NCBI RefSeq assembly: GCF_001895145.1
Contig: NZ_BDIR01000016.1
Location: 1 to 44,525, forward strand
DNA from: Arcobacter sp. LA11
GTDB lineage: Bacteria; Campylobacterota; Campylobacteria; Campylobacterales; Arcobacteraceae
Length of the DNA stretch: 44,525 nucleotides
Direction of reading: 5' to 3'
The notes beneath the pieces were generated by a model that did not search any database, was not told where the DNA came from, and saw only the letters and a list, made by a program, of their open reading frames with translations. The position numbers and the translations under genes were made by a program. Positions 6,768 to 16,508 of this stretch are shown piece by piece. Positions within the stretch are counted from its first letter, which is position 1, and each line of letters opens with the position of its first letter.

Positions 6768-7874
6768 TTGAAGATAGAAACTAAAGTAGCAAAGTTTGAT
6801 GAACCATTATACCTAGAAAGTGGTAGGATACTAGAGGAGTTTGAACTAGTATATGAAACATATGGTCAATTAAACGCTGATAAATCAAATGTAATTGTTA
6901 TTTGTCATGCCTTAGCTGGTTCTCATCATGTTGCAGGAAGATATGCTGATGAGGCTAAACCTGGATGGTGGGATAAGTTTATTGGTGATGGAAAAGCTAT
7001 TGATACGAGAAAATATTTTGTAATATGTTCAAATAATATTGGAAGTACATTTGGTTCTACAAATGCACTTAGTATTGACCCTTCAACGCAAGAAGAATAT
7101 AGACTAAAATTCCCAATATTAACAGTATCAGATATCGTAAAAGCACAAATGAGATTATATGATAGTTTAGGTATCACAAATGCCAAAGCAGTAATTGGTG
7201 GCTCAATGGGTGGAATGCAAGCTATTTGTTACTCGATAGAGTTTCCAGATTTTGCAGAACATGTATTTGCTATGGCTACAACTGCCTATACTAGACCTTG
7301 GGCAATTGCTATAAATAAAATCGCAATAGAATCAATAAGACATGACCCTATATTTAAAGATGGGCACTATGCAAAAGATGATTTGTTTGCTCGTGGATTA
7401 CCTGGTCTTGCAATTGGAAGAATGGCAGGATTAATAGCCTATTTAAGTCCTACTTTGTTTAATCAAAAGTTTGGACGTGAATATTCAAGAACAGATGGTT
7501 TATATGAGTTATTTGGAAGATTTGAAGTTGAAAGATACTTGGAATACAACGCATATAGTTTTCCAAAAATCTTTGACCCTCTGTCTTATTTATATATATG
7601 TAAAACTATGAATATTTTTGATGCAGGAAGAAACAAAGACAAACTAGAAGACTCTTTTGATAAAGTAACATGTAAACTACATCTAATATCTTTTAAAGAT
7701 GATATGTTATTTTTCCCTGAAGAGATGGAAGAGATTAGAGATATTATGATTAAACTAGGACGTGGCGATCAGGTAACTTATAAAATGGTAGATAGTCAAT
7801 CAGGACATGATTCATTTTTAGTAGAAGTTGATAAATTTGATGACTACGTAGTAGATATTTTGGAGAACAAATAG
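6768..7874 (+). CDS. metX: Homoserine O-acetyltransferase MetX
   Basis: 368 residues of the alpha/beta-hydrolase family. The nucleophile elbow GGSMGGMQ (Ser146), Asp312 (KDDMLF) and His347 (SGHDSF) form the catalytic triad. 'HALAGSHH' and 'NNIGSTFGSTNAL' are hallmark MetX blocks. It transfers an acetyl (in some members succinyl) group to L-homoserine, the entry to methionine synthesis. The start is TTG: an in-frame TAG lies directly upstream at 6762, no ATG is available, and GGGA lies eight bases upstream. The stop abuts the xseB start. A possible weak promoter is TTGATA at 6701. Confidence 0.95.
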   Translation: MKIETKVAKFDEPLYLESGRILEEFELVYETYGQLNADKSNVIVICHALAGSHHVAGRYADEAKPGWWDKFIGDGKAIDTRKYFVICSNNIGSTFGSTNALSIDPSTQEEYRLKFPILTVSDIVKAQMRLYDSLGITNAKAVIGGSMGGMQAICYSIEFPDFAEHVFAMATTAYTRPWAIAINKIAIESIRHDPIFKDGHYAKDDLFARGLPGLAIGRMAGLIAYLSPTLFNQKFGREYSRTDGLYELFGRFEVERYLEYNAYSFPKIFDPLSYLYICKTMNIFDAGRNKDKLEDSFDKVTCKLHLISFKDDMLFFPEEMEEIRDIMIKLGRGDQVTYKMVDSQSGHDSFLVEVDKFDDYVVDILENK

Positions 7875-8075
7875 ATGAGTGAAGAAAAAAAAGAAGAATT
7901 AAGTTTTGAAGTTAAAATAGAAAAAGCTAAAGAGTTATTAGAAAAGCTTTCAAATCCTCAAATAACTCTAAGTGACTCTTTAGAAGTATATAAAACTGGT
8001 ATAAAAGAGTTAGAAGAAGCTCAAAAACTTCTTGATGAAGCAAAACTAATTTTTACACAAGCTGACAAAAACTAA
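7875..8075 (+). CDS. xseB: Exodeoxyribonuclease VII small subunit XseB
   Basis: 66 residues, the usual size for XseB. 'LSFEVKIEKAKELLEKLSNPQITLSDSLEVYKTGIKEL' matches the family helix-turn-helix hairpin, followed by a Lys/Glu coiled-coil C-terminus. With XseA it forms ExoVII, which digests single-stranded DNA. Its ATG is immediately after the metX stop, so it is probably translationally coupled. xseA is not in the window. Confidence 0.9.
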   Translation: MSEEKKEELSFEVKIEKAKELLEKLSNPQITLSDSLEVYKTGIKELEEAQKLLDEAKLIFTQADKN

Positions 8076-8093
8076 AAATAAATATTGCAAATT

Positions 8094-8113
8094 GTTATAT
8101 TTTTTAATATAAC
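8094..8113 (+). terminator. AT-rich hairpin after xseB
   Basis: GTTATATT (8094-8101) and AATATAAC (8106-8113) form an 8-bp stem with a TTTT loop, 19 bases after the xseB stop. It may end the metX-xseB transcript, although no long T-run follows. Confidence 0.35.
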
Positions 8114-8158
8114 TTATATTTTGAGATAAACTTCTTCATATATTATATGGAGAAGTTT

Positions 8159-8803
8159 ATGACCGCGTTAAAACAACTAGAAAATTTAGATAAACCAAGA
8201 GAAAAATTACTTAAAAAAGGTACTAAATCACTAAAAGATTATGAGCTTATGGCGATAATTCTTGGAAGTGGAATATTTGGTAAAGATGTTATAAAACTAT
8301 CTAGAGAGATTATAAAACTTTTAGAAAAAGATTTTGATACTTTGAGTTTAGATAAGTTATTAGAAGTACATGGATTAGGAAAAGTAAAAGCTTCACAAGT
8401 ATTAAGTGCTATAGAATTATCAAGAAGATATCTAATTAAAAGTAATAAAAAAATCACTTCTGCAAAAGAAGTATATGAAGAACTGTTTGAATATAAAAGC
8501 AAAAAACAAGAGTATTTTTTAGCTTTGTATCTAGATGGAGCAAATCATCTAATAGAAAAAAGAGTTATCACTATAGGTACTTTAACCCAAAGTTTAGTTC
8601 ATCCAAGAGAAGTACTATCTCCAGCAATTGAACTAAGAGCAGCTAGTATAATAGTAGCTCACAATCATCCTAGTGGACAGTTAAAAGCTAGTTTAGAAGA
8701 TGAACTTATTACTAAAAGACTTATAGATAGTGCAAAGTTATTAGGTATAGAGTTTGTAGACCACGTAATAATTACAAATGAAGGTTTTAAAAGTATTCTT
8801 TAA
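8159..8803 (+). CDS. radC: RadC-like JAMM/MPN+ protein
   Basis: 214 residues from the ATG at 8159, which has GGAG six bases upstream; an upstream ATG at 8147 lacks such a site. A UPF0758-type N-terminus (PREKLLKKGTKSLKDYELMAIILGSG) and helix-hairpin-helix (VHGLGKVKASQ) precede a JAMM metal site, H168-N-H170-PSG ... D181 (AHNHPSGQLKASLED). The family is called RadC, but a DNA repair role is doubtful in bacteria studied; the true function is uncertain. Its end overlaps the convergent XRE regulator by four bases. Confidence 0.9.
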   Translation: MTALKQLENLDKPREKLLKKGTKSLKDYELMAIILGSGIFGKDVIKLSREIIKLLEKDFDTLSLDKLLEVHGLGKVKASQVLSAIELSRRYLIKSNKKITSAKEVYEELFEYKSKKQEYFLALYLDGANHLIEKRVITIGTLTQSLVHPREVLSPAIELRAASIIVAHNHPSGQLKASLEDELITKRLIDSAKLLGIEFVDHVIITNEGFKSIL

Positions 8804-9282
8804 ATAGTTTCGTTGAAATCTTTTATTTCTTTAAGTTTTGTTACAAAATTTTGTAATAAAGGCTTAGGAGAATATGGAAGTAGTTCTATTAGCTGTGATT
8901 CTAAAGAAGAATCTTTTGTATAAGTACTATTTGGTTCTTTTACTAGTGATGATTCATTGTATTTTAGATTGAATTTATTTTTTAGTATTTCTATTTCTTC
9001 TAGTGTTGCAGTTTTTATAAGGTTTTGGAAAAATCTTTTTCTACTTTTATTGTCTCTTGTGAAAAGTTCTTGTTCTGCTATTTGTAAAGCTTCTGCAATA
9101 TATGGAATAAGTTCTATTTTTATAGATATGCTACCATTAAGATATTTGTATATAGTTTTCTCAGAAGGGGTTTCTCCTGTACTATTTAACTTTGGTTCTA
9201 AATCCCTAAGTCTTTTTGCAAATTCTCTTTTAGTAAGGTTTTTATCTTTAAGTAATATATTTATTCTCTCATATACTTCCAT
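8800..9282 (-). CDS. XRE-type helix-turn-helix regulator
   Basis: 160 residues from ATG at 9282, chosen because AAGG lies six bases upstream; a TTG just before it is too close. Residues about 1-75 look like an XRE/lambda-Cro type DNA-binding domain ('NLTKREFAKRLRDL' ... 'PSEKTIYKYLNGSISIKIELIPYIAEAL'), with a longer than usual insertion between its helices. The rest is helical and charged, without a recognised ligand domain. Prophage-style repressors look like this, but no phage genes are nearby. The C-terminal codons overlap radC by four bases on the other strand. Target unknown; it could control the divergent histidine kinase gene. Confidence 0.75.
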   Translation of the reverse strand: MEVYERINILLKDKNLTKREFAKRLRDLEPKLNSTGETPSEKTIYKYLNGSISIKIELIPYIAEALQIAEQELFTRDNKSRKRFFQNLIKTATLEEIEILKNKFNLKYNESSLVKEPNSTYTKDSSLESQLIELLPYSPKPLLQNFVTKLKEIKDFNETI

Positions 9283-9375
9283 CAAGGACCTTTTTTTTCT
9301 TAATTGTATTAAAAAATATTATTTATTTAATAGAATATTAATACTCTTAAAAGTAGAATCTAATAATTAACTTTT

Positions 9376-9396
9376 TTTTGAAAAAATATTTCAAAA
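9376..9396. repeat. 8-bp inverted repeat upstream of the kinase gene
   Basis: TTTTGAAA (9376-9383) and TTTCAAAA (9389-9396) around a 5-base spacer, in the divergent gap between the XRE regulator and the histidine kinase. It could be an operator for either gene. The region is so AT-rich that chance is plausible. Confidence 0.3.
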
Positions 9397-9423
9397 GATT
9401 ATGAAAACTATAAGGGCTGTTTC

Positions 9424-10419
9424 ATGTGTGAAAAAATGAAGATTGGTATTATTTTTATTTTGTTGTTTTGTATTATAAATTATTTTATTTATAATATTGT
9501 CTTAAATACCTATTTTACAAATATAATTAATAATAGAACATTATTATTTTTTGTATTATCTACTTTTGTAAGTATATTATTTTTTACATTTTATTTGCTA
9601 TTAAAAGAGAGAAAAATAGGAAAATTTTTAAACAAAAGATTAAAATATTTAAATGAAGATTTTCAAAATAGGTTAGAGCATGAAATAAAAAATAGTAAAG
9701 CAAAAGATAAAATCATATATGAACAATCAAAATTAACATCAATGAATGAGCTCATTTCAAATATAGCTCATCACTGGAGACAGCCTTTATCAGTTATTTC
9801 AAGTGCAGCTACAAGTATACAGCTTTATGAGAAAGTAGGGAAGTTAGAAACAGAAGATGTATTAAGTAGTTGTTCTATAATAAATGAAAAAGCACAATAC
9901 TTGTCTGAAACTATAAATAGTTTTAAAAGCTTTAGTAAAAAAAGAAAAAAGAAAGATGTTTTTAGACTACAGCATTTAATGAATAGTTTTTTAGATTTAT
10001 CAAAAATATTAGAAATAGAAGTGATATATACTATACAAAAAGATATAACTTTGTATACAGATAAAAATGAGCTGATACAAGTACTTATAAATATGGTAAC
10101 TAATTCAAAAGATATTTATGAAAAAAAACAGATGGAAGATAAATTAGTTTTTATAGATATATCTGTAGATAAAGAAATATTAACAATTCAAATAAAAGAC
10201 ATAGCAGGAGGAATAGATGAAGATATAATCCATAGAATTTTTGAACCATATTTTACTACAAAACACAAATCAGAAGGTACAGGGTTAGGTTTATACATTT
10301 CATATATAATCATAAAAAATAAACTGGATGGAATGATAAGTGTTAAGAATGTAGATTTTGAATATTTAGATAAAGAATACAAAGGGGCTTTGTTTAGTAT
10401 TGTATTTCCTATAAGGTAA
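9424..10419 (+). CDS. Membrane sensor histidine kinase (orphan)
   Basis: 331 residues. Two transmembrane helices (about 5-27 and 41-61) with almost no periplasmic loop, then a charged coiled linker. The H-box 'ISNIAHHWRQPLSVI' has the likely phosphoacceptor at His116, followed by the N-box (LINMVTNSKD), F-box (IFEPYFTTK, around 273-281) and G2-box GTGLGL at 285. This HWRQPL variety is common in Campylobacterota kinases. No response regulator is encoded next to it, so its partner is elsewhere. With no extracellular domain, it probably senses a membrane or cytoplasmic cue; this is inference. AAGGG lies before the ATG. Confidence 0.9.
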   Translation: MCEKMKIGIIFILLFCIINYFIYNIVLNTYFTNIINNRTLLFFVLSTFVSILFFTFYLLLKERKIGKFLNKRLKYLNEDFQNRLEHEIKNSKAKDKIIYEQSKLTSMNELISNIAHHWRQPLSVISSAATSIQLYEKVGKLETEDVLSSCSIINEKAQYLSETINSFKSFSKKRKKKDVFRLQHLMNSFLDLSKILEIEVIYTIQKDITLYTDKNELIQVLINMVTNSKDIYEKKQMEDKLVFIDISVDKEILTIQIKDIAGGIDEDIIHRIFEPYFTTKHKSEGTGLGLYISYIIIKNKLDGMISVKNVDFEYLDKEYKGALFSIVFPIR

Positions 10420-10489
10420 AAATGCATAAGAATTAGTTTCTATAAAGATTATTTTTATATAATAAAAAATTATATATATGGTAGGTGTT

Positions 10490-11836
10490 ATGGAAAAGAA
10501 TTTAAAGTTTATATTTTGGATAGTAAATATTATTTATAGTGTATTTATATTATCTTTGTTTTTTTTAGACTATTTTTTGTTTGTAGATTTTTTTGGTTTT
10601 GAAAAAGGTTTATTTTTTTCTTTATTTGATAGAGTAGATTTTGTTTCGATAAGTTCAATTGTATTATTAATTTTATTGTCTTTTCTATTTATTGGTCTAT
10701 ATGTATATATAAGTATATTTGTTTATAACGAGTTTTCTTCTAAAAAAACTGTAAAAGCGTCTCCTTTCTATCCTTCTATAAGTTTAAAAAAAAAGAAAAA
10801 CTTAATTTTTAGTGATTTAAAAAAAATACATTTACACCTTCTTAAAATAAAATTTTGGTTATTTTTGATTTTTTTACCAATTATATATGTTGAAGTAGCG
10901 GAGTTCTTTTTTATAAATAGTTTTTTAGTTCTATATGTAATTATTCTTATATATATTTCTTTATCTTTAATCATAACTTTAAATATAGAAAATGATATAT
11001 ACAAAAATATATTTTCTTTTAATACTATAGTCCTTTATGTAATAATTGGTTTAATATCCATATTAATATTTTTTAAAAGTGATATTTATTTAAAATCTTT
11101 TATATTGTTCTTTTTTTCTTCTTTTATTAGTTATATGATTATGTTTCTTTATTCAGATATTAAAAATGATACAGAAAAAATATCAAATGGAGCAATTCTC
11201 TTATTTTTTGCATTTTTTATTTTAATAGCATATTCAATTTTTATGTATTCTAATAAAAGTTCTTGGTCAAAAGAAATAAGTTCAAATAACGTTTTTTCTA
11301 CAAACTTGATATTTAATAATGGAAATTTACAAACTAATTCACTAGATATTCAAATAAAAATTCCAAATAAATATTATATAACTCTAGTCAATCAACTTAA
11401 ATATTATGAACAAAAGAATATATATCAATTATGTGTAGATGGCGATTTGTTAGATGAATATATGTATGTAATTTCAGATAAATACTTTTATATAGAAATA
11501 GCTTCAAATTTAAAAATGTATTTTAAAAATTTGTTTATAGAAAATGAGAATGCAGAAAAAAAATTTATAGGTTATAGAATATTTATAATAGAAGAAAAGA
11601 AATATGCTAATAGAGAGGGTAGTGAATATATTTTAGTAAATGCAAAGAATAAAATAGTAAATGATATTAATTATAAAATAATGCTAAAAAAGCTAGAAGC
11701 TATAAATAAAAAGTATATTAAAACTAGCAAAGATGGAATAAAAGAAATAAATGAAGACAATATTAAAAATTTAGTAGCAAAAGATAAAAAGAAGTTTCAA
11801 AAACTTTTAAATAAATATTATATTGAATTAAAATAA
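10490..11836 (+). CDS. Polytopic membrane protein of unknown function
   Basis: About 448 residues from the ATG at 10490, preceded by TAGG; an ATG at 10478 has no Shine-Dalgarno, so it is less likely. The N-terminal 270 residues contain about seven hydrophobic helices rich in Phe, Ile and Leu, with a Lys-rich cytoplasmic loop (SLKKKKN). Residues about 275-448 are soluble and Lys/Asn/Tyr rich. I recognise no family. It follows the histidine kinase by 70 bases on the same strand and could be co-transcribed, but nothing in the sequence links their functions. The strong T-richness comes from hydrophobic codons. Confidence 0.7.
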   Translation: MEKNLKFIFWIVNIIYSVFILSLFFLDYFLFVDFFGFEKGLFFSLFDRVDFVSISSIVLLILLSFLFIGLYVYISIFVYNEFSSKKTVKASPFYPSISLKKKKNLIFSDLKKIHLHLLKIKFWLFLIFLPIIYVEVAEFFFINSFLVLYVIILIYISLSLIITLNIENDIYKNIFSFNTIVLYVIIGLISILIFFKSDIYLKSFILFFFSSFISYMIMFLYSDIKNDTEKISNGAILLFFAFFILIAYSIFMYSNKSSWSKEISSNNVFSTNLIFNNGNLQTNSLDIQIKIPNKYYITLVNQLKYYEQKNIYQLCVDGDLLDEYMYVISDKYFYIEIASNLKMYFKNLFIENENAEKKFIGYRIFIIEEKKYANREGSEYILVNAKNKIVNDINYKIMLKKLEAINKKYIKTSKDGIKEINEDNIKNLVAKDKKKFQKLLNKYYIELK

Positions 11837-11973
11837 ATTAAAAGATAGTATAAATTAACTAATTTACTCAAGATTAAAATATTGACAACAATCAAAAAGT
11901 TTTAAACAAAATACGGTATTATTACAGGATAAAATAATAAAAATAAACTATACTTATATAGTAAGGATTAGAT

Positions 11974-12654
11974 ATGAATGAAGCACATGAATTTTTTAAC
12001 AGGCAAATAAAACTTTGGGGAGAAGAGACACAGGACTCTTTAGCTTCTAAAAAGGTTGCAATTATTGGTTCTGGTGGTCTTGGATGTACTTTAGCTATTG
12101 CACTTGGTGCTTCTGGAATAGGTGAATTTGCACTTGTAGATTTTGATGAAGTAGGGGTTCACAATATCCATCGACAGATTGGTTTTAAAGTTGGTGATGA
12201 TGGAAAATTTAAATCTGAGGTTTTAAAAGAGCTTGTAGAGTCAAGATGTCCTTATACAAAAGCAACTGCTTATGTGGAGAGTTTTGAAGAGTTTGCAAAG
12301 AGAGGTTTAGAATTTGATATAGTTATTGATGCTACTGATAATCTTCCAACACGAGCGGCTATAAACGAGTACTGTATGAAAAACAATCAAGCTTGGATTT
12401 ATGGTTCTGTAGAAGAGTTCCATGGTCAAGTTTGTTTTTTTGATAAAGCATCATATGAAGCGGTTTTCCAAATAAATGATAGAAAACCAAACGGTATTGC
12501 TTGTCCAATTGTGATGCATATTGGTTCTTTACAAGCAAATTTAGCAATTAGATATCTTACAGGTTTACCTGTAAAAAAAGATGTATTGTATTATCTTTCT
12601 TTTGATGAAGAGGGTGTTATTAGTACAAAAAAATTTAATCTTCCAACAAATTAA
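11974..12654 (+). CDS. ThiF/MoeB/HesA family adenylyltransferase (E1-like)
   Basis: 226 residues. GSGGLG at 32-37 binds ATP, 'VDFDEVGVHNIHRQIGF' (55-71) is the Arg-containing adenylation strand, and DATDN at 119-123 completes the E1 core. 'GSVEEFHGQVCFFD' and 'ACPIVMHIGSLQA' (Cys177) match the C-terminal half. Such proteins adenylate the C-terminal Gly of ubiquitin-like sulfur carriers (ThiS, MoaD) for thiamine or molybdopterin synthesis. The zinc-binding CxxC pairs of MoeB/ThiF are absent, so it may be a divergent HesA-like member. No sulfur-carrier gene is adjacent. AAGGATT precedes the ATG. Confidence 0.85.
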   Translation: MNEAHEFFNRQIKLWGEETQDSLASKKVAIIGSGGLGCTLAIALGASGIGEFALVDFDEVGVHNIHRQIGFKVGDDGKFKSEVLKELVESRCPYTKATAYVESFEEFAKRGLEFDIVIDATDNLPTRAAINEYCMKNNQAWIYGSVEEFHGQVCFFDKASYEAVFQINDRKPNGIACPIVMHIGSLQANLAIRYLTGLPVKKDVLYYLSFDEEGVISTKKFNLPTN

Positions 12655-12680
12655 TCTGGTATCTTTTAGATACTAGATTA
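12652..12680 (+). terminator. Hairpin after the E1-like gene
   Basis: TAATCTGGTATC (12652-12663) pairs with GATACTAGATTA (12669-12680) with one G-T pair, around a 5-base loop. It starts in the stop codon and is followed by a T/A-rich tract (TTTAAAATTCTTTTATTT). Probable Rho-independent end of the E1-like transcript, separating it from carB. Confidence 0.5.
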
Positions 12681-12784
12681 CACTTTAAAATTCTTTTATT
12701 TATAAACGTTTTTCTCTAACAATTTTTTAAGCACATTTTAGATACACTTTCCAAATTTTAACTAACACATACGGGGAACTTTAA

Positions 12785-15700
12785 ATGCCAAAAAGAGAAG
12801 ATATAAAATCTATTTTACTTATAGGTTCGGGACCTATTATCATTGGTCAAGCATGTGAGTTTGACTATTCTGGTACACAAGCTACAAAAACACTTAAAGA
12901 GTTGGGATATAGAGTTGTTTTAATTAATTCAAACCCAGCTACTATTATGACAGATCCTGAATTTGCTGACAAAACTTATATTGAGCCAATCACAGAAGAG
13001 GTTGTTGCAAAGATAATTGAAAAAGAAAAAATTGATGCTATTTTACCAACTATGGGTGGACAAACAGCACTTAATGTTGCAACTTCAATGTATGACAAAG
13101 GTATGCTTGAAGGTGTTCAATTCCTTGGAGCTCATCCTGATGCAATCAAAAAAGGTGAAGAGAGACAACTTTTTAATGATGCAATGATTAAAATTGGTAT
13201 GGATTTACCAAAAAGTGCCAACGCTTATACTGTTGATGAAGCGGTAAAGGTTGCTAAAGAGATTGGTTTCCCTGTTATTTCTAGAGCTTCATTTACTCTT
13301 GCAGGTGGTGGGTCTGGTGTTGCATATAATATGGAAGAATTCAAAGCTCTTGCAGAAGCTGGTATTGATGCAAGCCCAATTAATGAAATTGAGATTATGG
13401 AGTCTATGCTTGGTTGGAAAGAGTATGAGATGGAAGTTATCAGAGATAGAAAAGATAACTGTATTATTGTATGTTCTATTGAAAACTTAGACCCAATGGG
13501 TGTTCATACAGGAGACTCAACTACTATTGCTCCTGCTCTTACTTTAACAGATAAAGAGTACCAAAATATGAGAAATGCCTCTTTTGCAATTCTTAGAGAG
13601 ATTGGTGTTGATACTGGTGGTTCAAATGTACAGTTTTCTATTTGTCCAAAAACTGGAAGAATGATTGTAATTGAGATGAACCCGAGAGTATCTCGTTCTT
13701 CTGCACTTGCTTCAAAAGCAACTGGTTATCCTATTGCTAAAGTTGCTACTTTACTTGCAGTTGGATTTACACTTGATGAGATTGAAAATGATATTACAGG
13801 TACTACTGCATCGTTTGAACCAGTAATTGATTATATTGTTACAAAGATTCCACGATTTACTTTTGAAAAATTCCCTAAAGCAGATTCGACTTTAACAACT
13901 GGTATGAAATCAGTAGGTGAAGTTATGTCTATGGGTAGAACATTTAACGAATCTATTCAAAAAGCACTTTGTTCTTTAGAGACTGGTCTTGTAGGGTTTG
14001 ATTCTATTTCTACTGATTTAGAATTAATCAAAAAAGAGATTAGAAGACCTAACTGTGATAGACTTTTATATTTAATGGATGGTATGAGACAAGGACTTAC
14101 AAATGAAGAGATTTTTGAACTTTGTCAAGTTGATCCATGGTTTTTAACTAAATTTAGAGAGATGTACAATATTGAAAAATCAATAGACGAATCAATCTTA
14201 AATGATGAGTTTGCTATGAGAAATGCTAAATCAAATGGTTTCTCTGATGTTATGATTGCTAGACTTATTGGTAAAACTGAAGAAGATGTATATAAAGCAA
14301 GAAAAGCTTTAGATGTAGATTTTGAATACAATGAAGTTGATACTTGTGCAGCAGAGTTTAAAGCTCTTACTCCATATCTTTATTCAACTACAAATATTAC
14401 AAAGTTACCAAAAGTTGATAAAACAACAGATGATAAGAAAGTAATGATTATCGGTGGTGGTCCAAATAGAATTGGTCAAGGTATTGAGTTTGATTATTGT
14501 TGTGTACATGCTTCATTTGCTTTAAATGAAATGGGTGTAAAAACGATTATGTATAACTGTAACCCTGAAACTGTTTCAACTGATTATGATACATCAGATA
14601 TTTTATATTTTGAACCTATTGATTTTGAACATGTAAGATCTGTAATTGAGCAAGAAAATCCAGATGGTATTATTGTACATTTTGGAGGACAAACTCCTTT
14701 AAAACTTGCAAATGCAATTACTGATGCAGGTGGTAAGATTATTGGTACAACTGCTGAAGTCATTGATTTAGCAGAAGATAGAGAAAAGTTCTCTACTTTT
14801 GTTGAAAAAGCTGGATTATTACAACCTGAAAATGGAACAGCTGTTTTAGTTGATGAAGCGATTGAAATTGCTGAAAGAATTGGTTATCCAGTACTTGTAC
14901 GTCCATCATTTGTACTTGGTGGTAGAGGTATGAGAATTGTTTATTCAACTGCAGAATTAAAACAATATATGGATGAAGCTGTATCTGTTTCAAATGATGC
15001 ACCAGTATTAATTGATAAATTCTTAGATAGAGCAATTGAATTAGATGTTGATTGTATTTGTGATGGTAAAGAAGTTTATATTGGTGGAATTATGCAACAT
15101 ATTGAAGAAGCAGGTGTTCACTCTGGTGACTCTGCTTGTTCATTACCTCCTGTTTCAATTTCAGATGAATTAATCAAAGAACTTGAAACTAAAACAAAAA
15201 ATATGGCACTAGGTCTTGGTGTTGTTGGTCTTATGAATACACAATATGCAATTCATAAAGGTCAAATTTACTTAATTGAAGTAAATCCTAGAGCTTCAAG
15301 AACTGTTCCTTTTGTATCTAAAGCAACTGGTATGCCTTTAGCAAAAGTAGCTACTAGAGTTATGTGGGGTGAGAGTTTAAGAAATGCACTTGCAACATAT
15401 AATGAAGATTTAGTTTGGGAAGATAATGGAGTATTAAAACCTATTTTAAAAGACCATGTAGCTATTAAAGAAGCTGTATTTCCATTTAATAAATTAAGTG
15501 GTTCTGATATGATTTTAACACCTGAGATGAAATCTACTGGTGAAGTTATGGGTATCTCTGATAACTTTGGTACATCATATGCAAAAGCGCAAAGTGCTGC
15601 TAAAAATGACTTACCAACAGAAGGTAAAGTATTTATTTCATTATGTGATTTAGATAAAGAATTTGCTCCAAAAATTGCTTCTGGATTAGTAGAAGAAGGT

Positions 15701-16024
15701 TTTACAGTTGTTGCAACTGGTGGAACTCATAAAGCTATTACTGATGCAGGTATTGAGTGTGAGAAAGTACTTAAAATCTCTGAAGGTAGACCAAATATTA
15801 CAGATTCTATTACAAATGGTGAGATTGCATTAGCATTTAATACTTCTGATGGAAAAGAGTCATCTAAAGATGATGGTAAAAATATTAGAAGATCAGTACT
15901 TAAAGAAAATGTTCCTTATGTTACAACAGCTGCTGCGGCACTTGCTTGTGTTGAAGCTATGAAAGCATTAAGACAAAAAGATGGAATAGGTGTTAAATCT
16001 ATCCAAGAATTTTTAAATGACTAA
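12785..16024 (+). CDS. carB: Carbamoyl-phosphate synthase large subunit
   Basis: 1,079 residues, full length. The start [20 protein letters not shown] is typical, and two homologous ATP-grasp halves follow ([17 protein letters not shown] and [17 protein letters not shown]), each with ATP-binding and Mg-binding '[15 protein letters not shown]' blocks. The C-terminal MGS-like allosteric domain ([20 protein letters not shown] ... [11 protein letters not shown]) begins around residue 945. CarB makes carbamoyl phosphate from glutamine-derived ammonia, bicarbonate and 2 ATP for arginine and pyrimidine synthesis; it needs CarA, which is not here. GGGGA precedes the ATG. The stop TAA overlaps the next ATG (TAATG). 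Confidence 0.98.
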   Translation: MPKREDIKSILLIGSGPIIIGQACEFDYSGTQATKTLKELGYRVVLINSNPATIMTDPEFADKTYIEPITEEVVAKIIEKEKIDAILPTMGGQTALNVATSMYDKGMLEGVQFLGAHPDAIKKGEERQLFNDAMIKIGMDLPKSANAYTVDEAVKVAKEIGFPVISRASFTLAGGGSGVAYNMEEFKALAEAGIDASPINEIEIMESMLGWKEYEMEVIRDRKDNCIIVCSIENLDPMGVHTGDSTTIAPALTLTDKEYQNMRNASFAILREIGVDTGGSNVQFSICPKTGRMIVIEMNPRVSRSSALASKATGYPIAKVATLLAVGFTLDEIENDITGTTASFEPVIDYIVTKIPRFTFEKFPKADSTLTTGMKSVGEVMSMGRTFNESIQKALCSLETGLVGFDSISTDLELIKKEIRRPNCDRLLYLMDGMRQGLTNEEIFELCQVDPWFLTKFREMYNIEKSIDESILNDEFAMRNAKSNGFSDVMIARLIGKTEEDVYKARKALDVDFEYNEVDTCAAEFKALTPYLYSTTNITKLPKVDKTTDDKKVMIIGGGPNRIGQGIEFDYCCVHASFALNEMGVKTIMYNCNPETVSTDYDTSDILYFEPIDFEHVRSVIEQENPDGIIVHFGGQTPLKLANAITDAGGKIIGTTAEVIDLAEDREKFSTFVEKAGLLQPENGTAVLVDEAIEIAERIGYPVLVRPSFVLGGRGMRIVYSTAELKQYMDEAVSVSNDAPVLIDKFLDRAIELDVDCICDGKEVYIGGIMQHIEEAGVHSGDSACSLPPVSISDELIKELETKTKNMALGLGVVGLMNTQYAIHKGQIYLIEVNPRASRTVPFVSKATGMPLAKVATRVMWGESLRNALATYNEDLVWEDNGVLKPILKDHVAIKEAVFPFNKLSGSDMILTPEMKSTGEVMGISDNFGTSYAKAQSAAKNDLPTEGKVFISLCDLDKEFAPKIASGLVEEGFTVVATGGTHKAITDAGIECEKVLKISEGRPNITDSITNGEIALAFNTSDGKESSKDDGKNIRRSVLKENVPYVTTAAAALACVEAMKALRQKDGIGVKSIQEFLND

Positions 16025-16467
16025 TGGATAAAGAACTAGTATATTTAGTACAAACTGATACAACTGTAGGTTTCTCATCATCTAACGATGAGAAACTTTC
16101 AGATATAAAACAAAGACCAAAATCTCAAAAAATACTTCAAACTGTAGATTCTTTTAAAACTTTAAAATCTATGACAAGAGTTCCAAAAAACTTTAGAAAA
16201 AGAGTTAGAAAATCTAACAAATCAACCTTTATATATCCAAATCTAAAATCTTTTAGAATTATTTCAAAAGATGATAGCTTTTATCCTTTTATTACAAAGT
16301 TTAAAAATCTATACTCTACATCTGCAAATCTTACAAAGGAAAAATTTGATTATGAGTTTGCATATGAAAATAGTGATGTTATGGTATTTACTAAAGATGG
16401 TTTCCATGAAAATACCTCTTCAACAATGTATAAAATAAATAAGAAGAAGATAGTTAAAATAAGATAA
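16024..16467 (+). CDS. Short TsaC/YrdC/Sua5-like protein
   Basis: 147 residues. 'YLVQTDTTVGFSSSN' (TDTT at 11-14), KQRPKSQ at 29-35 and STSAN at 98-102 match the start, the K-x-R substrate motif and the 'STSANxSG' motif of the YrdC family, which makes threonylcarbamoyl-AMP for tRNA t6A. It is much shorter than TsaC (about 190) or Sua5 (about 340), and the usual 'WPGPLT' block is replaced by a basic segment (FRKRVRKSNKS). It may be a diverged paralogue with RNA-binding only, while a true TsaC is elsewhere. Translation is coupled to carB, which makes a bicarbonate-derived product; this link is suggestive only. Confidence 0.7.
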   Translation: MDKELVYLVQTDTTVGFSSSNDEKLSDIKQRPKSQKILQTVDSFKTLKSMTRVPKNFRKRVRKSNKSTFIYPNLKSFRIISKDDSFYPFITKFKNLYSTSANLTKEKFDYEFAYENSDVMVFTKDGFHENTSSTMYKINKKKIVKIR

Positions 16468-16508
16468 TATAAAGTATAATTATCAAAATTTTATAAAAAG
16501 ACAGTTAT

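Noticed and set aside
8957..9370. Plus-strand ORF of 137 codons over the XRE gene
   Set aside because: It is a shadow of the minus-strand XRE regulator, hydrophobic by codon complement, without a supported start.
12359..12547. Minus-strand ORF inside the E1-like gene
   Set aside because: The plus frame encodes clear ThiF/MoeB motifs through this stretch.
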